A stretch of 64,000 bases of DNA, taken from NCBI GenBank assembly GCA_003956705.1, contig QZCP01000132.1, positions 1-64,000 of the forward strand. The letters are read 5' to 3'. Shown here piece after piece: positions 48,154 through 61,436 of the stretch (its first letter is position 1; every line of letters begins with the position of its first letter). The position numbers were made by a program, and so were the translations under genes. A model generated the notes under the pieces. The model was not told where the DNA came from and ran no database searches. It saw nothing but the letters and a program-made list of their open reading frames with translations. This DNA is from Brevipalpus yothersi (lineage: Eukaryota; Arthropoda; Arachnida; Trombidiformes; Tenuipalpidae).

Positions 48154-49871
48154 GAGGGAAGATTCTTTTTGAAACTTTTTCAAAAGTTTCTTGTTGCATA
48201 TAGTGTATATAAAAGTTATTTGAAAAGGAGGAAAGAAAGAAAATCTTCTCTCTCTCTCTCTTTCTCTCTCTTTCTCTCCTTCCTTTAGTCTCACTCAGTC
48301 ACTCCAGATTCGTTATACCCACACATTCCGTGGATGGCCGAAACGACGACGACGACGGATCTTCATCTTCATTGAGTATCGAGCCTCCACTTTCGGCTTC
48401 TTACTTTGGCCCGAGTCATTCGCCCTTCTTCTTGATATTCGTTCTTCATTATGGTGGTGATGAGAGTGAATGTGTGAGCTTAATTCATCCCTCAAACACT
48501 TATCATTCTATATTCTAGTGTCTCTTTCTTTTTACGATTCAATATTACCTTTTTTTCAATCATCTCAAACTATCGGCAGATAGTTATGTTTGTGTAGAGT
48601 GTGTTTTTTTGATGATCATCTTCACCATCTTCGTTATGTGATGGAGAGAGTGAAGACATCTTTTCGATTCTTCCTCTCTTTCTCTTTCTTTTAATTTCGA
48701 TTGAGAATGATTTTTCCCATCTTTTTACACACAATTTTGTCAAATTTTTTATTCCACATCTCTAACCTCCTATTCGAATGGTCAAGTGGGTTTAATGACA
48801 AGTTTTGTGTGTATGTTAACACCAATACTATCCAATTCATCATTGTGTGATCAAAATTAATTTGATGATGAAACTTTTGATCCAGATACTCTTGGGTAAC
48901 GTGATAATCGGGACCTTAACGGTCTTATGTGATAATAGTGTATTTGCTACTGTGCCTCTTCTCTCATCGAGCTTCCATTACTTTAACTAGTCATACCAAA
49001 TTAGTGGGAACAAATTCATCATCACGAAAATGAAAATTTGTCGAAATTTATTTCCTAATATTCAACCACATTTCCACAGGGTTTCTGGATACTTAGCCGG
49101 TGAAGTGGACACAAATGGAGCCGGTAAAACGAGGGTAAGTTAAATACATGTGTACATATAAATATATATAGAGCATGTGTTATCCTTATCTTTTCTAACC
49201 TCATTATTGATGAGAAAATTGATTAATTCCTACTGATCATCTCACATAATGTGTTGTTTATGTAGACAGTGATGATAATCGAAAACTACATTGTTATGGA
49301 TGATTCAGTAGTTAGTCGGTGAATGAAGTTTGTTTAGTGAGAAACTGGAAAAAATCATTCACCACACTTTGATTTGAAAATCTAACTTCCTGAGCTTATC
49401 AGCATGAAAAAGTGTGTAAATCTTTTAATTAGGTAGCAAAATTTTCTCTACACAACATTATGGAAGTCAATCTATTATCGAAACAAATAGTGATTCTCTA
49501 CATTGATTTGCTGATATATCATAGTGCTCGAGCGTTTGAAATGTCGATGAATTTTATTTATCAATCTTTATGTCATATACTTGACAAAGTGATATATTTT
49601 CTTCTCTCACGTTTGATATATATTCCAACGTCTCAACAGGTCAGCTATGACAACTTTGAAGACAATATTGATGGAACCGAAAATCTTACTCCTAGTGAAT
49701 GTGATCAAAAATTTCATCGATTACCAGAAGGAATAGATATTGCTCTTCATCGAGCCAAAGTGTGGTCAAAATATGCCAAGGATATGATCACCTATATTGA
49801 AAGACGAACCCATCTAGGTATGCAGACAATTTCAACATCAAAAATTTTCTTCATACTTTCTATCCTCTATT

Positions 49872-49948
<77 letters not shown>

Positions 49949-50457
49949 TCTTTCACAGCGAGTGTTGCACAATATTCTTTCAATTATTAATACGATAGTT
50001 CCTTGTCAAGGGCTCGAAATTCACTTAGATTCGTCATTTTGATTCTCGAGGAATTCCTTTCTCTTGTCCGCTTCAAGTCAAAATCTTGATGCTCAAAAAT
50101 TCTTCAAACACCCTCAGCCTCATATGATACCAGATTTCTTTTTTCTGACAATCTTTCCACTCATATTATTCATGCTTGTTTCTTTCTATCATCCCTCTCT
50201 CTCTCCTCAAACTCCTCATGCAAATTGTGATTTTCTCATCTCACGAGATGGAAAGAAAGAAGATTTCGATTTCACTCTCATACTACAGGAATCTTCATTC
50301 CGTTGAGTGCTCAGTGTGTAGTCCTGTAGACCATAGGTACTGATTACTTGAGCCCACTGATATTTTCGGATTCATTCCTATCCCACATGATCTTTCTCTA
50401 CAATTCTTCAACGTGTTTAGATAAATTTCATGGATGAGCACAGCTATTCGATACATT

Positions 50458-50524
<67 letters not shown>

Positions 50525-51432
50525 AAAGAAAGAGAAAATAACTGCCTCACCAATCACTTTTATCCAGTCAATTCGTTGAGAGTTATCATTTTACTTAAAT
50601 TCTATCTCAAAGAGGTACCTGAATTGCTTTGTGCCTCCAGGCTAGTAACCGGAAGGGCGTTTGGTTGTATGTGCACCCATCAAAGTGTGTCTTCTTCTTT
50701 CAATATTTCTGTCAACTTTTGATTGTTCAATTTTCTCAAGTGTAAATACAGTTGGAATAGTTGCTGTTTTATATGGTTAACTTTAGAACGAGAAATACAC
50801 AAGAATGAAGAAAGGAATCGCTTCTCTATTCTTTTTTTGTAATGATGGACAGGAAACTGCTCATTCTGGCTGGTTTTCTTTACCGTAAAAATATAATGAA
50901 GAATTTGATTCACAAAACAGGCTTCCGATTTGATAAAGTACAAGATTGTGTTCAATGTTTTTTCTTATTGACTATTTACAGCTATTGATCAACAACAGCT
51001 TATCACATGATCACTGATTATCCATAATATTATCAAAATATTGTTACTCTGTTAATGGATGCTCGAAATCAGGTTCTTCCTTTCCCTTAATTAACTCTTG
51101 ATCTAGTTGACAGTCTTTTTTTTCTCTCTCTCTCTTCTCAATATTCAGGGAACCTGATTTCATATCGATTAATATGAACTTTTATTTATCCATCCAATTT
51201 CTTCGTGTTTTTATCATGGTCCAAAATCATATTTCCTTTTTCCGAAATGCATGTATATACAGTAAATAATTTGATTCATTGGAAGGAAGGTGAACCGGAG
51301 AAAAATTGAAATTACTGATGATGTAAATGATTCGCAATTTTGCTCCTTTCTTTCACCACCAATTATACAGTGACTCAATAACCAGCAATTACGTAACCTC
51401 TTTAACATGATTTTGTCTAACTGGGTGAAGCT

Positions 51433-51483
<51 letters not shown>

Positions 51484-54400
51484 ATTCCCTTAATGCTGAT
51501 TTGCTCAGCAATTCGATTTATCATCTCTCTCGCTTGTTGAGGGCTTGAATTTTACCGAATAAAAGAAGATGATGAAGAAGACGAAGAAGTCACTCAATTG
51601 ATCACAAGTGCGAGATCATCGTTGAACTTTATCAAATACTTGAGAGGTGCCAATTTTTACAGCAATTTCACTCTTTTTTATCTTCTCTTTTTCTGCCTTG
51701 TCTATTTTTCGAAACTTGAAGTTACTGAAATAATCTTAAAAACAATGAATACTTGGAATATCTCTCTTTACAATGTACTTTGATCGAAGTTCTCTCTCTC
51801 CAATCTTCTTTTGGTCTTCTGGTCTTCTGGTCTATTGGTCTTACTTTTTTATCTCGTCTTACATCCATCAATTGCTCTTGCATGTCTCGACGCACTTAGC
51901 ATCAATTTTTTTACCATTCCTCCACTCATTTCGATACTGTTTATCAAGAATGGACTGAAGAATGGTGTAAAATTTGAGTGTAGAATGGCAAAAACTAGGC
52001 TTAAAAAGGACCATCGAAAGAAATTGTGACGATGAGGATTATAATGAGAATTGAGAAGGTGGAGAGAGAGAAGATGCTGCTGATGCTGGTCAGGATGAAC
52101 TATTTTAAGAGTGTTAGGTGAATGATGGTAATGATTGCTTCTTCGATTCAATGAGCTCAAGTTGTCTTCATGTTTTTCCAACTCTTTCTTCATCCCTTAA
52201 TCTTTGCGAGGGAGAGAGATAGCTAGTGATAACGAAATGATGGTAAAGTGATGTGGATGAAAAAAAGGATGATGCTTTGGATTCAGAAGATGTGAAAAAT
52301 GATCGAGAGAGAGAGTGTGTGTGTAAAGTGTGGACAGTGTCAGTGATGAGTATGAAAAAGTGCACTAAAACACGCTCTAATTCAGTGTATTTCATCTTTG
52401 ATTAAAGCTGGTGAGGAGAAAAAATTTTTACTTGTGGGAATAACTCAAGATGTCATCTCTTAAGTGATCTGATGCTACCCTGAAGATTTATATATATATA
52501 TATGTACACAAGAGGTATTGAAGAGCAGAAAAGATGGAGGAAGCAGAAAAGCGATAATACTGATGTGGTTATGTGTGTAAGATGAAAAGGATAAGTGTGG
52601 CCTGAGATGTAAATGGCTAATCTTTCAAATCAAATTATTATAACCAATTTGATTTGCTCACTTTTTGTGTGTATGATTCACACTCACATACAATTTTGAC
52701 TGATTCATATTCGATAGATTTACCTTCATCACGATTCAGATTCAGATTATTATGATTATTAGGATAATTACATGCTGATGATCGAAGCTTGTTATTCAAA
52801 AGCTTCCATCTTTTTTTCCATCTTCATCGAGACAACCATTCTATTACCTTACACCTAGGTCGTTCTGATTCGAATTGTTTCATCCATCCTTTTATTCTAC
52901 TCTACAATCTTGTTTTTTCCACCAACTTTTTTTTCTCAAATTCATGATAATAAATTCATCATTCATCCATATTTGAAGATTTCAAAAATATTATCAGGTG
53001 CAGTCAACCCTTTTTTGCTCAAATATTATTTTTCTTTATCTCTCTCTCTCTCTTTCTCTCTCTCTCTTGCTCTTGATTGAATGTACTTTCCATCTTTTGT
53101 TCATTGCTCATCTGAGATTCTTCTTCTTATTATAAACTCATTATGTCTTTCTTTTTCTCTCTCCAGATGAGGAACACGCCAAAAATCTTATCAAATTAGC
53201 TCAAACAATGAAGCCAGCATTTAAAGAGGAGGTAAAAATTGACTTCCGACTTTATTTATTTGTTGATTCAACAATAAATAAAATTAATTATACTAATTTT
53301 TCACTTTTTCTTTCGTACACTTTTCTCTCATCTCTCCTTACTACCTTTTTTTGCCTTATCCAGTCATATCTTCCATTTCAATCCATATATTGTGGTGCTT
53401 TGGATCAAGACATCGAAAATAGTAATAATTGTAGTGCAAATTGTTCATTAATACTAGGACATAAATTTATCGAGCCATTGACAGCACGCCGTAATGAGCA
53501 TGAAAAAATTCGTAAACAGATAAAACAAGAATGGCAACGAGAAGTGAAACGTACTCATGATGCGGTGAACAATATGAGAAAAGCTCAAAATCTATATTAC
53601 CAAAGACACCAAGAATATGAAAGAGCTCGAACCTCTTTGCGTACTGTGGAAACAGGGACCGAAGGACTTGTCGATCAAAATAAGATCGATCGAAAGCGTA
53701 AATTGGACGAAGAAGCTTGTGCTCGAGCCCAAGAGGCTGAGATCAGTTACAGGAATGCCGTAACTGAAGCTAATGAGCGGTAAGCATTAGCAATTGAAGT
53801 GATGAAATTATCAGCACAATCAAATTCAACTACTCACCATCTTGGTTAGCGTCATTGTCAGCGTTGTCATCCCTTTAGCACTGAACTAACTGTGATAGTA
53901 GTGTAATAGCCAAGAAAAAATTCTCTATCTCACATCTCGCTTGGGAAATGAATAGAGTGGCATTCTTGAAGATGGTTTGATATTCCAACCCAGCTTCAAA
54001 TCTTTGAGCTTACCTTTTCACTCAAGCATCACCTTTCTCTACCATCTTATCCATCTATCATATCTTCTTCTACTTACACACATCTTTTACACTTACTTTC
54101 AATTCGTTTCGCTTGATGTATTCTTCAATATTGCTGAATTGCGAGAATAGATTTTTATTTCTAATTCATTTTCCAAAAGTCCAGCAACATAATCAGAAAA
54201 CATGCCATTTCCTGATTTAACAAGCTGAAAATCACTGAATTTATATATATACACTCGTCAAATAGATTCTAAAATTGCCAATCGAACTGATATTATCATC
54301 ATCTTCTTCTCTATCTTTTTTTCCAGGACACGAATTAGGGAAGAAGTGAAAAAAGAATTACTCATACGAATTCGAGAGCTATTACATCAATGTGATCAAA

Positions 54401-56756
54401 CTTTGAAAGCAGTCACAGTAGCATACTTTCAATCTCAGCACACTGTTTCCGCTCCTTTGCCTGTGCAGTTTCAAACTCTATGTGAAAGCTCTAGATTATA
54501 CGAACCCGGAAGTCAGTATATTGAATTCGTTAAACGAATTAAACAGCCCTCAGACACTGATGGTCAATTAGTAGTTTACAAATTTGAGCCTTACGATGGT
54601 GGTCCTAAGAGTGGTACACGACAAGGTCGAAGTGCTTCCGAATCGGACTCAGGTGAAAGTGGTGAAGATGCTCGGACAAGTCCCAAAGCAAGTACATTGA
54701 CAGTTTCTTCTGGAGAAGAGCATGAACTGGATATTGAATCTCATCGTAAGTATCCACTTTGAAAATATTTCCTCTCACTTGCTCGCTTATTTGATTTTCA
54801 AACTTACTAGTAAGCTTGCAGTGATGAGGGATAAATAATCGATCACTGTTCAACATGGAATCCTCATGCAATTCATCATCTGCTCAAGGAATGATGTCTC
54901 AATAAGGCGATAAGATATTTCTTCAAGAATAGGCAAGCTCACCCTCTAGGCTTGTGACATGGGATTTACTTTCCATCAAAAATTATCATGACTTTTGACA
55001 AATTTGTTGAAAGATTTTCGTTCTAGCAAGCAAAGATGGGCTGATGAATTGCATAAGAACAAATTTAGATTTACATGGAAATTGCACCAAAAACTCTTCA
55101 ATAATTTGAATGGATGATTTTTCTCTCTCTCAATTTAGGCGACACTGGCAGCGGAGCCAATATGAAGAGTTCCTCATCGAAAGCTTCGCAAAGTCATCAC
55201 TTTCGACGATTGAAAGCCCCATCAAAATGTCGAGAATGTGATACTTACGTTTGTTTCCAAGGACTTGAATGTACTCAGGTGAGTTGAATTTGAGGATAAA
55301 ATTGTGTGACATTAACCATTCAATTTTGTATGAATAACATTCCAAAAGTACATCTTTCTGATATGATTGTTCACCTTCTCTTCACTCTTTTTAGTGTGGA
55401 CTCACCTGTCATCGAAAATGTCTCGCTGAACTCAACATTGCCTGTGGGCATAGAAAAGACCATCGTAGAATGACCACCTTTGGCGTGGATCTCAAATCAG
55501 TTATAGATGATATTCCATATTTAGTGGTCAAGTGTGTATCGGAATTGGAGAAAAGAGGAACCAATATCAAGGGAATCTATCGAGTCAGCAGTGTCAAGTC
55601 AAGGGTTGAAAAGTTGTGTCAAAATTTTGAAAATGGAGCTGAACTTGTGGATATATCGGAAGTTTCACCCAACATAATAGCAAATGTTCTCAAAAATTAT
55701 CTGAGACAATTGCCAGAACCTCTAATGACATTCAAATCTTATCCTGATTTTATACAAATAGCCAAACAAAATCCTGCTAGTTCTCATGATTGTGAAGATG
55801 ATTCCGAAGTAGCTGATAGAATTGTTTCTCAGCTGAAAAATGCTGCTTCCAAATTACCACCGATACACTTTCGAACTCTCTCCTACTTATGTCATCACTT
55901 AAAGCGAGTCGCTGAAAATCATCTAGTTAATTCAATGACCCCTTCAAATTTGGGAATTGTTTGGGGTCCAACATTATTACGATCTAGTGAAACAGCCTCG
56001 TTAAGCTCACTGGTGGACACTGCTCATCAAGCGAGAGTGGTTCAACTGTTGATCACATATGCTGATCGAGTTTTTGGTCCTCCAGAATCAATTGGTACTG
56101 AAAATAATTCAGTTGAAGAGGCTGAAGGTATAGAGTTACCCTACGATTGTGTTGAAGAGGATGTTGATCCATCTGAATGTACCATGACGATGACCATTAT
56201 TCGAGCCTCAAGTGAAGATACGATGGACAACTCTTCTGATAGTTCTTCTACTCGAATCAGTCGTGGAGGAAGAGTAATGGACTTTTCACCGATAAATAAT
56301 AATAACAATAATAATAATAATATCAACAACAATAATCCGGAGAAGGGTTCCCACTCTATATACCCATCGAAATCATCATCAGTGATAAAGCTCTCTGGGC
56401 AGCAAATTTTGACAAGTTCTTTTAATCCTTCTAAATCTCTCAGCGAATGTAGCACAATGAATGCTCGGCCATCAATAAATGAGCTGAGAAGACAATTTTT
56501 TACTGGTTCTCCAACTCAACTTCGCTCTCTACCTACCACTTCGAGTGTTTCAAGTTCATCATCATTATCGTTACCACATGCATCTTCACTTTCCTCTTCA
56601 CCATTAAATTCAACATTTTCGCTTTCACAGCATCAACCGAAAGTCAAAAATTCTCTCTCAAGCCTATCAAAAAGTTTGTCACATTCATCTTCATCACAAA
56701 GTATCGATCGATCTTTGCGAAACAAAGGCGACGATAGCGAGCTCAAATATATTTGA
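42297..56756 (+). CDS. F-BAR/C1/RhoGAP protein of the ARHGAP29-ARHGAP45-GMIP family
   Basis: Nine exons: 42297-42816, 43016-43097, 49080-49134, 49640-49817, 53167-53231, 53364-53779, 54327-54745, 55139-55278 and 55395-56756. They give 1078 aa with every junction GT-AG and in phase. The N-terminal family region has RVQAHERLGEVLRVLRIILE and TQLLMAAGKLIQQVK. The F-BAR domain spans roughly residues 250-510. The C1 zinc finger (about 598-650) has HHFRRLKAPSKCRECDTYV, then CGLTCHRKC. The RhoGAP domain (about 652-850) has the catalytic arginine at about R688 in IKGIYRVSS, plus NHLVNSMTPSNLGIVWGPTL. The tail is Ser/Asn-rich. It should switch off Rho-family GTPases at curved membranes. An upstream 5' exon is possible. 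The 43097-49080 intron contains an N gap. Confidence 0.93.
43465..44138. repeat. (CT)n tract containing an assembly gap
   Basis: About 96 bp of pure CT precede 529 N bases (43561-44089), and CT resumes afterwards with one GT interruption. It lies in a RhoGAP intron. The gap again reflects an unresolved microsatellite. Confidence 0.95.
44681..44748. repeat. (GA)34 microsatellite
   Basis: Long perfect GA run in the same RhoGAP intron, about 550 bp from the CT tract and of opposite strand polarity. Confidence 0.95.
46039..46238 (+). CDS. Possible alternative first exon of the RhoGAP gene
   Basis: An ATG opens 66 codons rich in His, Gln, Pro and Asn (HHHNHHHQYQQPPRTHQ), ending at a good donor (GT|gtatgt). 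The leftover phase is 2, exactly what the exon at 49080 requires, and the join would read V-V-S-G-Y. The composition resembles mite low-complexity N-termini. It sits inside the 6-kb intron between exons 2 and 3. If used, it would produce an isoform lacking the first about 200 residues. Chance is a real alternative. Confidence 0.35.
48103..48155. repeat. (AAG)n trinucleotide repeat
   Basis: Mostly GAA/AAG units in a RhoGAP intron. Translations across it are poly-Lys or poly-Leu artefacts. Confidence 0.9.
49876..49945. repeat. (CT)n microsatellite
   Basis: Perfect CT run starting about 60 bp after the end of RhoGAP exon 4, within its intron. Confidence 0.95.
50461..50521. repeat. (GA)n microsatellite
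   Basis: Perfect GA run in the RhoGAP intron, about 515 bp from a CT run of similar length. The two could pair as an inverted repeat in RNA. Confidence 0.95.
51434..51480. repeat. (CT)n microsatellite
   Basis: Perfect CT run in the 3.3-kb RhoGAP intron (49818-53166). Confidence 0.95.
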
Positions 56757-57884
56757 ATTATGTGTTTATGTTATTAAAAAATTTGGAATGATTGATTGTT
56801 GAAGAGCAAAATATGTGAAGAAAATTTTCTCGTTAATTAAGAAAATTTTGAAATCGATATGAAAAGTATTTTGTGATTATCTGGTTGATAAAAGGGTTGA
56901 AAAATAATTGTTGCGACGTATGAATGCAAAGCTCTCTTTTTTGCTCTTGGAATATTTATTTTGTTTGTAAAATATCTCCCTAGTCATCAAATCACTGTAC
57001 CAATAAACCATAAGAAAAATTCTCACAGAAATTTTTACGCTTCTGATTGTCATTCGGGAAGAGGAATTTCAAAATATCCCTTCAATAATCCAAACGAACA
57101 ATTCATTTAAAATCTTATCGAACATTCTCAATCGAATTTCTTGAGAACACTTCCGAAAAAAAGCTGGAAATTTGATAATTCCAAAATCAGATAGTGATGG
57201 TTGTATTGCAAAAAGCTTAATCAACCACTCTCCTGAAGCTTGTTGAGCTAATCTGAAATTTAATTCAGAATAATTTTTCTAACTCATCACTACATCTTCT
57301 TGCTATCAGTGATATTTGGCAAACTGCTCGAACAGAAGTTTCAAATATTTTCCATAAATTTCGAATGCTATAGCACTCGCTCCGCTGAATCAAACCCCAG
57401 TTCAACATGAAAGAGCAGAAAAATTCTGCCACTATGCTTAATAGGATCAGAAATCGAAAAATTTTTTCTCTTCAAACTGATCTCATGAAATCGAGAAAAT
57501 CGAGAAAATTCGGCGATCAGATGGAAGACAAATGCAATGCAATATCTTGCTCAGTGCGCCACCAGAACAGCATGAAGAGTGCTCACAAGCATTTTTATTG
57601 CATGTATTGCTTTTTGCAGTGACCGAATCAATACACTGTGTTGACTTTTTTATTTTATTTTAAAAATGATAAACAAACACTTGTCGTGAGTTTAAATTGT
57701 GATTCGAAATTATCAATGGTATAAATTGGTGTATGCCCTGTTATCAATATCTTTTTGGTGTATCATCTTTTGAATTTGATAACCATTATCATTTTCCTCT
57801 CCCTCTGTCTCTCGGTCTCTCTCCTGATTTGATTGTATTGTTTTGAGACGGGCGTGTTTTTCTGCTCATTACAATTCCCTAGAC
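56757..57884. other. Intergenic stretch between RhoGAP and RABEX-5 genes
   Basis: Contains AATAAA at 57002-57007, a candidate RhoGAP poly(A) signal about 245 nt after the stop. A 71-residue ORF at 57407-57622 has no recognisable features. The distal end should carry the RABEX-5 promoter and 5' UTR. Confidence 0.5.
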
Positions 57885-59923
57885 ATGAAGAAGACTACAA
57901 TCGCATTTGATGACAAAAATCTTTTATGTCAAGCCCAATGTGGCTATTATGGGAATCCAGAATGGGATGGATTTTGCTCAATGTGTTACAAGAATCGTAA
58001 CTCACTTACCAGAAATGAAACTTGCATAATTGATGGTAGAAGTCTCTATCTTCCAAGGTAACTATCGTTGACAAAGGCGATAATCAGATTGGTATCCAGT
58101 CACTTTAATTTTCTCTCTTTCCCTCGGTTGTATGTGTTTTGAGTGTCCGCCATTCTCAATATTTCAATGTTGTTATGATGAAGTCACAATCTCTTCCATC
58201 TCCAACTTATCCCAACTCAGATCTAGAATTACCATCCAGTTCAACACTTTTCATTTCTTCTCTATTCCGTTTACCTTTCCTTAGGAACGTTTCACCATCG
58301 TCTGTAGCCGATAATCTAACTGATCATCGATTGTCACCAACACCTGGATCTTTTATCCACACCAGTGGTCAACAACATCATTCTCAACATTTATCCTTGA
58401 GCTCATCGCCAACAGCCACCAACTCATCAGGCTCTGGATCATCATTCGAAAAGTTTGAAGAAAAGAAGCGACAGCAGGTTGAAAAACGAAGCAAAACACT
58501 GAGAAGTATTTTCAAGATTTCATCGAAAAATTCCGCTTCCCTGCCTGGTAGAGAAAAAAGTCCCAATGGTACATCAAGTGTTATCAACAATTCGCTTCCC
58601 ATGGCCGTTTCTTCCAAATTGACACCGTTGAAAAATCAAAATTTTCTCAGTCTGGATACCTTGTCTCTTGCTGGTGATGATGTGCTCAGTAGAATGATGT
58701 CTGATGCTCCGATCGATGATATACATAAGCAAGTTAGTAAGATTGTGACTAAACTCCACTGCCTTGGTACCATTGAGGAGATGAGTGAGATAGTGTATGA
58801 ATTTTATCAATCAATGATGGAAAGATTTGAATCTCATGCCATTTATAAAGATACCGACTCTGACACCATCGAGCAGTTAGTGGATTACACAGAAAGGCAT
58901 TTGCTCACACTGATGTACAATTTTGTTTTCACACGTATTCTCACCGAAGATGAAGAGAAAGATTTGAGTTTACAAAAGCGGATCAAAAGTCTCAATTGGA
59001 TCATGACACAACACTTGGACATTGAACTGGATCTTCGTGATTTGCAAATAAGAGATCTAATGGATCAAGCAATATCAGACATCATTGAGATGGGTTCCAG
59101 ACAGATACCATTGGAAAAGTTGGAATGTATTGTACGCTGTTCTAAGTCAATTTTCAATATGCTGCAAGTGTGTCGATCATCTGAACCTGTTAGTGCAGAT
59201 CAATTTCTTCCAGCATTAGTCTATATTGTGATAAAAGCCAATCCTCCTCTTCTTCATTCAAATATCAAATTTATCAATCGTTTCTCAAATCCAAGGCGCT
59301 TGATGTCTGGTGAAGCTGGCTATTATTTCACCAACTTGTGTTGTGCAGTTGCATTCATCGAGAAATTGAATGGCGAATCACTCAACATTCCTGAAGAGGA
59401 TTTCAAACGATTTGTCAGTGGTGAAGAAGTTCCTCCAGGCTCAATTGAACAATCTGCATATCTTAGTGAGCCTTTGTGCATAATGTATTCCAATGCCAAA
59501 ATGTTGAAAGATGTTGAAGAAAAACAAAGCGACTTTGAGCATCAAATATTCCAACTGAAGAGTGATATGAAAAGTTTCCGTGACGACATGATGTCGAGGA
59601 TTAATTCTGTTTCGAAAAGTCCACCTATGACTGATCCTCACTTGAGAGCACTTCGAAGAAAAGTCTATAGTGCGCGAATATCTTCGGATTGTTCAGCTTT
59701 TCTGGATAGTGAGGAGGCTGATGTTTTGATTGATATTCCTGGAGAGAATAACTCTGGTAGTTTGACTTCTAGTAATCTGATGAATGATCACAATGGAGCT
59801 CAAAATAGCCAAATTTCAAGTAACGATGGGATTGATTCTCTAATCATGAACGATCAATTCGATTCAACTCCTAATGATATGAATTTACCAGAGCCCCTCT
59901 TACCCCAAATAATTCCAAAGTAA
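57885..59923 (+). CDS. RABGEF1: RABEX-5, Rab5 guanine nucleotide exchange factor
   Basis: Exons are 57885-58057 and 58285-59923, phase 2, giving 603 aa. The N-terminal A20 zinc finger reads [20 protein letters not shown] (residues 15-34); it binds ubiquitin in the family. A Ser-rich linker and the basic stretch [20 protein letters not shown] follow. The helical bundle includes [20 protein letters not shown]. The VPS9 domain activates Rab5 on early endosomes. Its key residues align with human D313, P317, Y354 and T357 as D363, P367, Y404 and T407 ([19 protein letters not shown], then [17 protein letters not shown]). The C-terminal coiled-coil segment is near residues 450-500. The start is the only ATG close before the zinc finger. 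It appears fully functional. Confidence 0.95.
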
Positions 59924-60446
59924 AATTTTGTTGAGCCATTTATTCATGGTTATCGATGCCACTTGTTGATGGCATCTTTTTTTCCTTTAAAGTTTCATTT
60001 TTACCTTGTTACACTCACAGAGAGAATTAACCACCTATAGGTTTACAATTTTTGATTGTTATTTATTAATTTCTCCCTAGTCCACAGATTTCTTACAATA
60101 AGTTCAAAAACGACTACATGTCTCAATAATTTTTCCCAGATAAGACTCATTTCAGTCATTTATTCTAAAATCGAATGAACAACGTGTTCTTACGAATAAA
60201 GCCTTTTTTGATGATTTAATTCATTAGTTTTTGTTTTTGTGGTTCAAAAATTAATAAAGCTTCCATTCATTATCTTGTATCCTGACTGATGCACTAAAGT
60301 TAGAATCGATGACGCAATAATCGATGTATCGAAAGTATGTAAACATGAGTCATATGTGAAACTCATTATGGAAGCTTTTCCAGTTCAGAAGAGAAAGATT
60401 GAGAGTTAATTTGCAAGGTTATTTTTGATTTATATTATATTCTACC
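59924..60446. other. Intergenic stretch between RABEX-5 and frataxin genes
   Basis: Holds AATAAA at 60195-60200 and 60253-60258, plausible RABEX-5 poly(A) signals. The frataxin promoter must lie close to its start. No gene seen. Confidence 0.5.
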
Positions 60447-61012
60447 ATGTCGTTATCAGTTTTACGTGGTTTCATGATACACGGTTGTCGTGTTTTTCCA
60501 CAAATTCTCCATAATCAGAATGTTTTTTCCACATCCTCTCAACTACAACGATCATGCTGCTCTGAGATGGATATAAACAAGTATGAAAAATTGAGCGAAG
60601 AAACTTTGGAAAGTTTAACTGAGCGATTCGAAGAATTGGTTGAAAGTAATCCGAGCATATCTGATGTAGACGTTCAACTTGGGGTGAGTGTATCATCATC
60701 ATATTAGTCATCAAGAGATATCTGATCATGAAGATCTCAGTTTACATTGTGTTCATCTGATTTCCTGTCTTTGATTTTTCATACTAGAATGGCGTTCTAA
60801 CTGTTAGCTTTTCGAGCCATGGAACTTATGTAATTAATAAACAAGGGCCATCTCGTCAGATATGGCTATCATCACCAATCAGTGGACCAAAACGCTATGA
60901 TTGGGTGGATGGAAAATGGATATATAAGAGAGATCAAGTTTCTCTACAAGCTCTGATGAGTCAAGAAATATCTTCAATAATTGGTAAACAGGTGAATTTT
61001 GAAGAGGATTAG
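60447..61012 (+). CDS. FXN: Frataxin, mitochondrial iron-sulfur cluster assembly factor
   Basis: Exons are 60447-60683 and 60788-61012, phase 0, giving 153 aa. Residues 1 to about 45 are basic, hydrophobic and Ser-rich with no acidic residues up to DINKYE, as expected for a mitochondrial presequence. The acidic helix 1 follows (EKLSEETLESLTERFEELVE), then the conserved sheet: NGVLTVSF, GTYVINKQGP, RQIWLSSPISGPKRYDW and the second helix VSLQALMSQEIS. Frataxin stimulates the NFS1-ISD11-ISCU complex in the matrix. The Trp of QIWLSSP and the acidic ridge are intact. The 104-bp intron falls between G and NGVLTV. Confidence 0.95.
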
Positions 61013-61073
61013 TTTAATTTTATCTCAATATTATCATCACCTTGTAATTGTATAACAACAGCCAAATATAAAA

Positions 61074-61327
61074 ATGACAAATCGCGATGTACAGTTCATC
61101 ATTAAATTTAGACAGTTTCGAGATATAGTTCATCCATGTTTCAAGAGAAGAGAATTGATTCTTAGAATCTTGAAGATTCTAAAGGATCAGCCAGTTTCCG
61201 GTAGTAATGTCAGTCATTGGATACGAAACAGTTTGAGGAAGCAATTTCCTCTGATATTGCTAGTATGTATTCGGAGAATCGGGAAATGCAGTTAAGCAAA
61301 TATTTATTATCATCTTCATCTTTATGA
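61074..61327 (+). other. Possible frameshifted LYR-like small ORF
   Basis: An ATG 61 nt after the frataxin stop opens a 73-residue frame (61074-61295) containing RRELILRILKILKDQPV and SHWIRNS. Near 61220 a second frame gives QFEEAISSDIASMYSENREM and runs to TGA at 61325. The concatenated pattern (W-I-R, then F-E-E, then an Asp/Ser helix) faintly recalls the C-terminal half of LYR-motif mitochondrial proteins. No LYR tripeptide is present. It may be nothing more than 3' UTR. Confidence 0.2.
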
Positions 61328-61436
61328 AATCGAGCTTTCTTCATTATCGATCATATAAAATGTCAGAAATTCAGTTCAATTAGAATATACTTGATTGCAA
61401 ATCAGTCCTTATGACCGAGAAGAACAATTTTGAAAT

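Noticed and set aside
57407..57622. 71-residue basic ORF upstream of RABEX-5
   Set aside because: No domain and no initiation context. It lies in the likely 5' flank.
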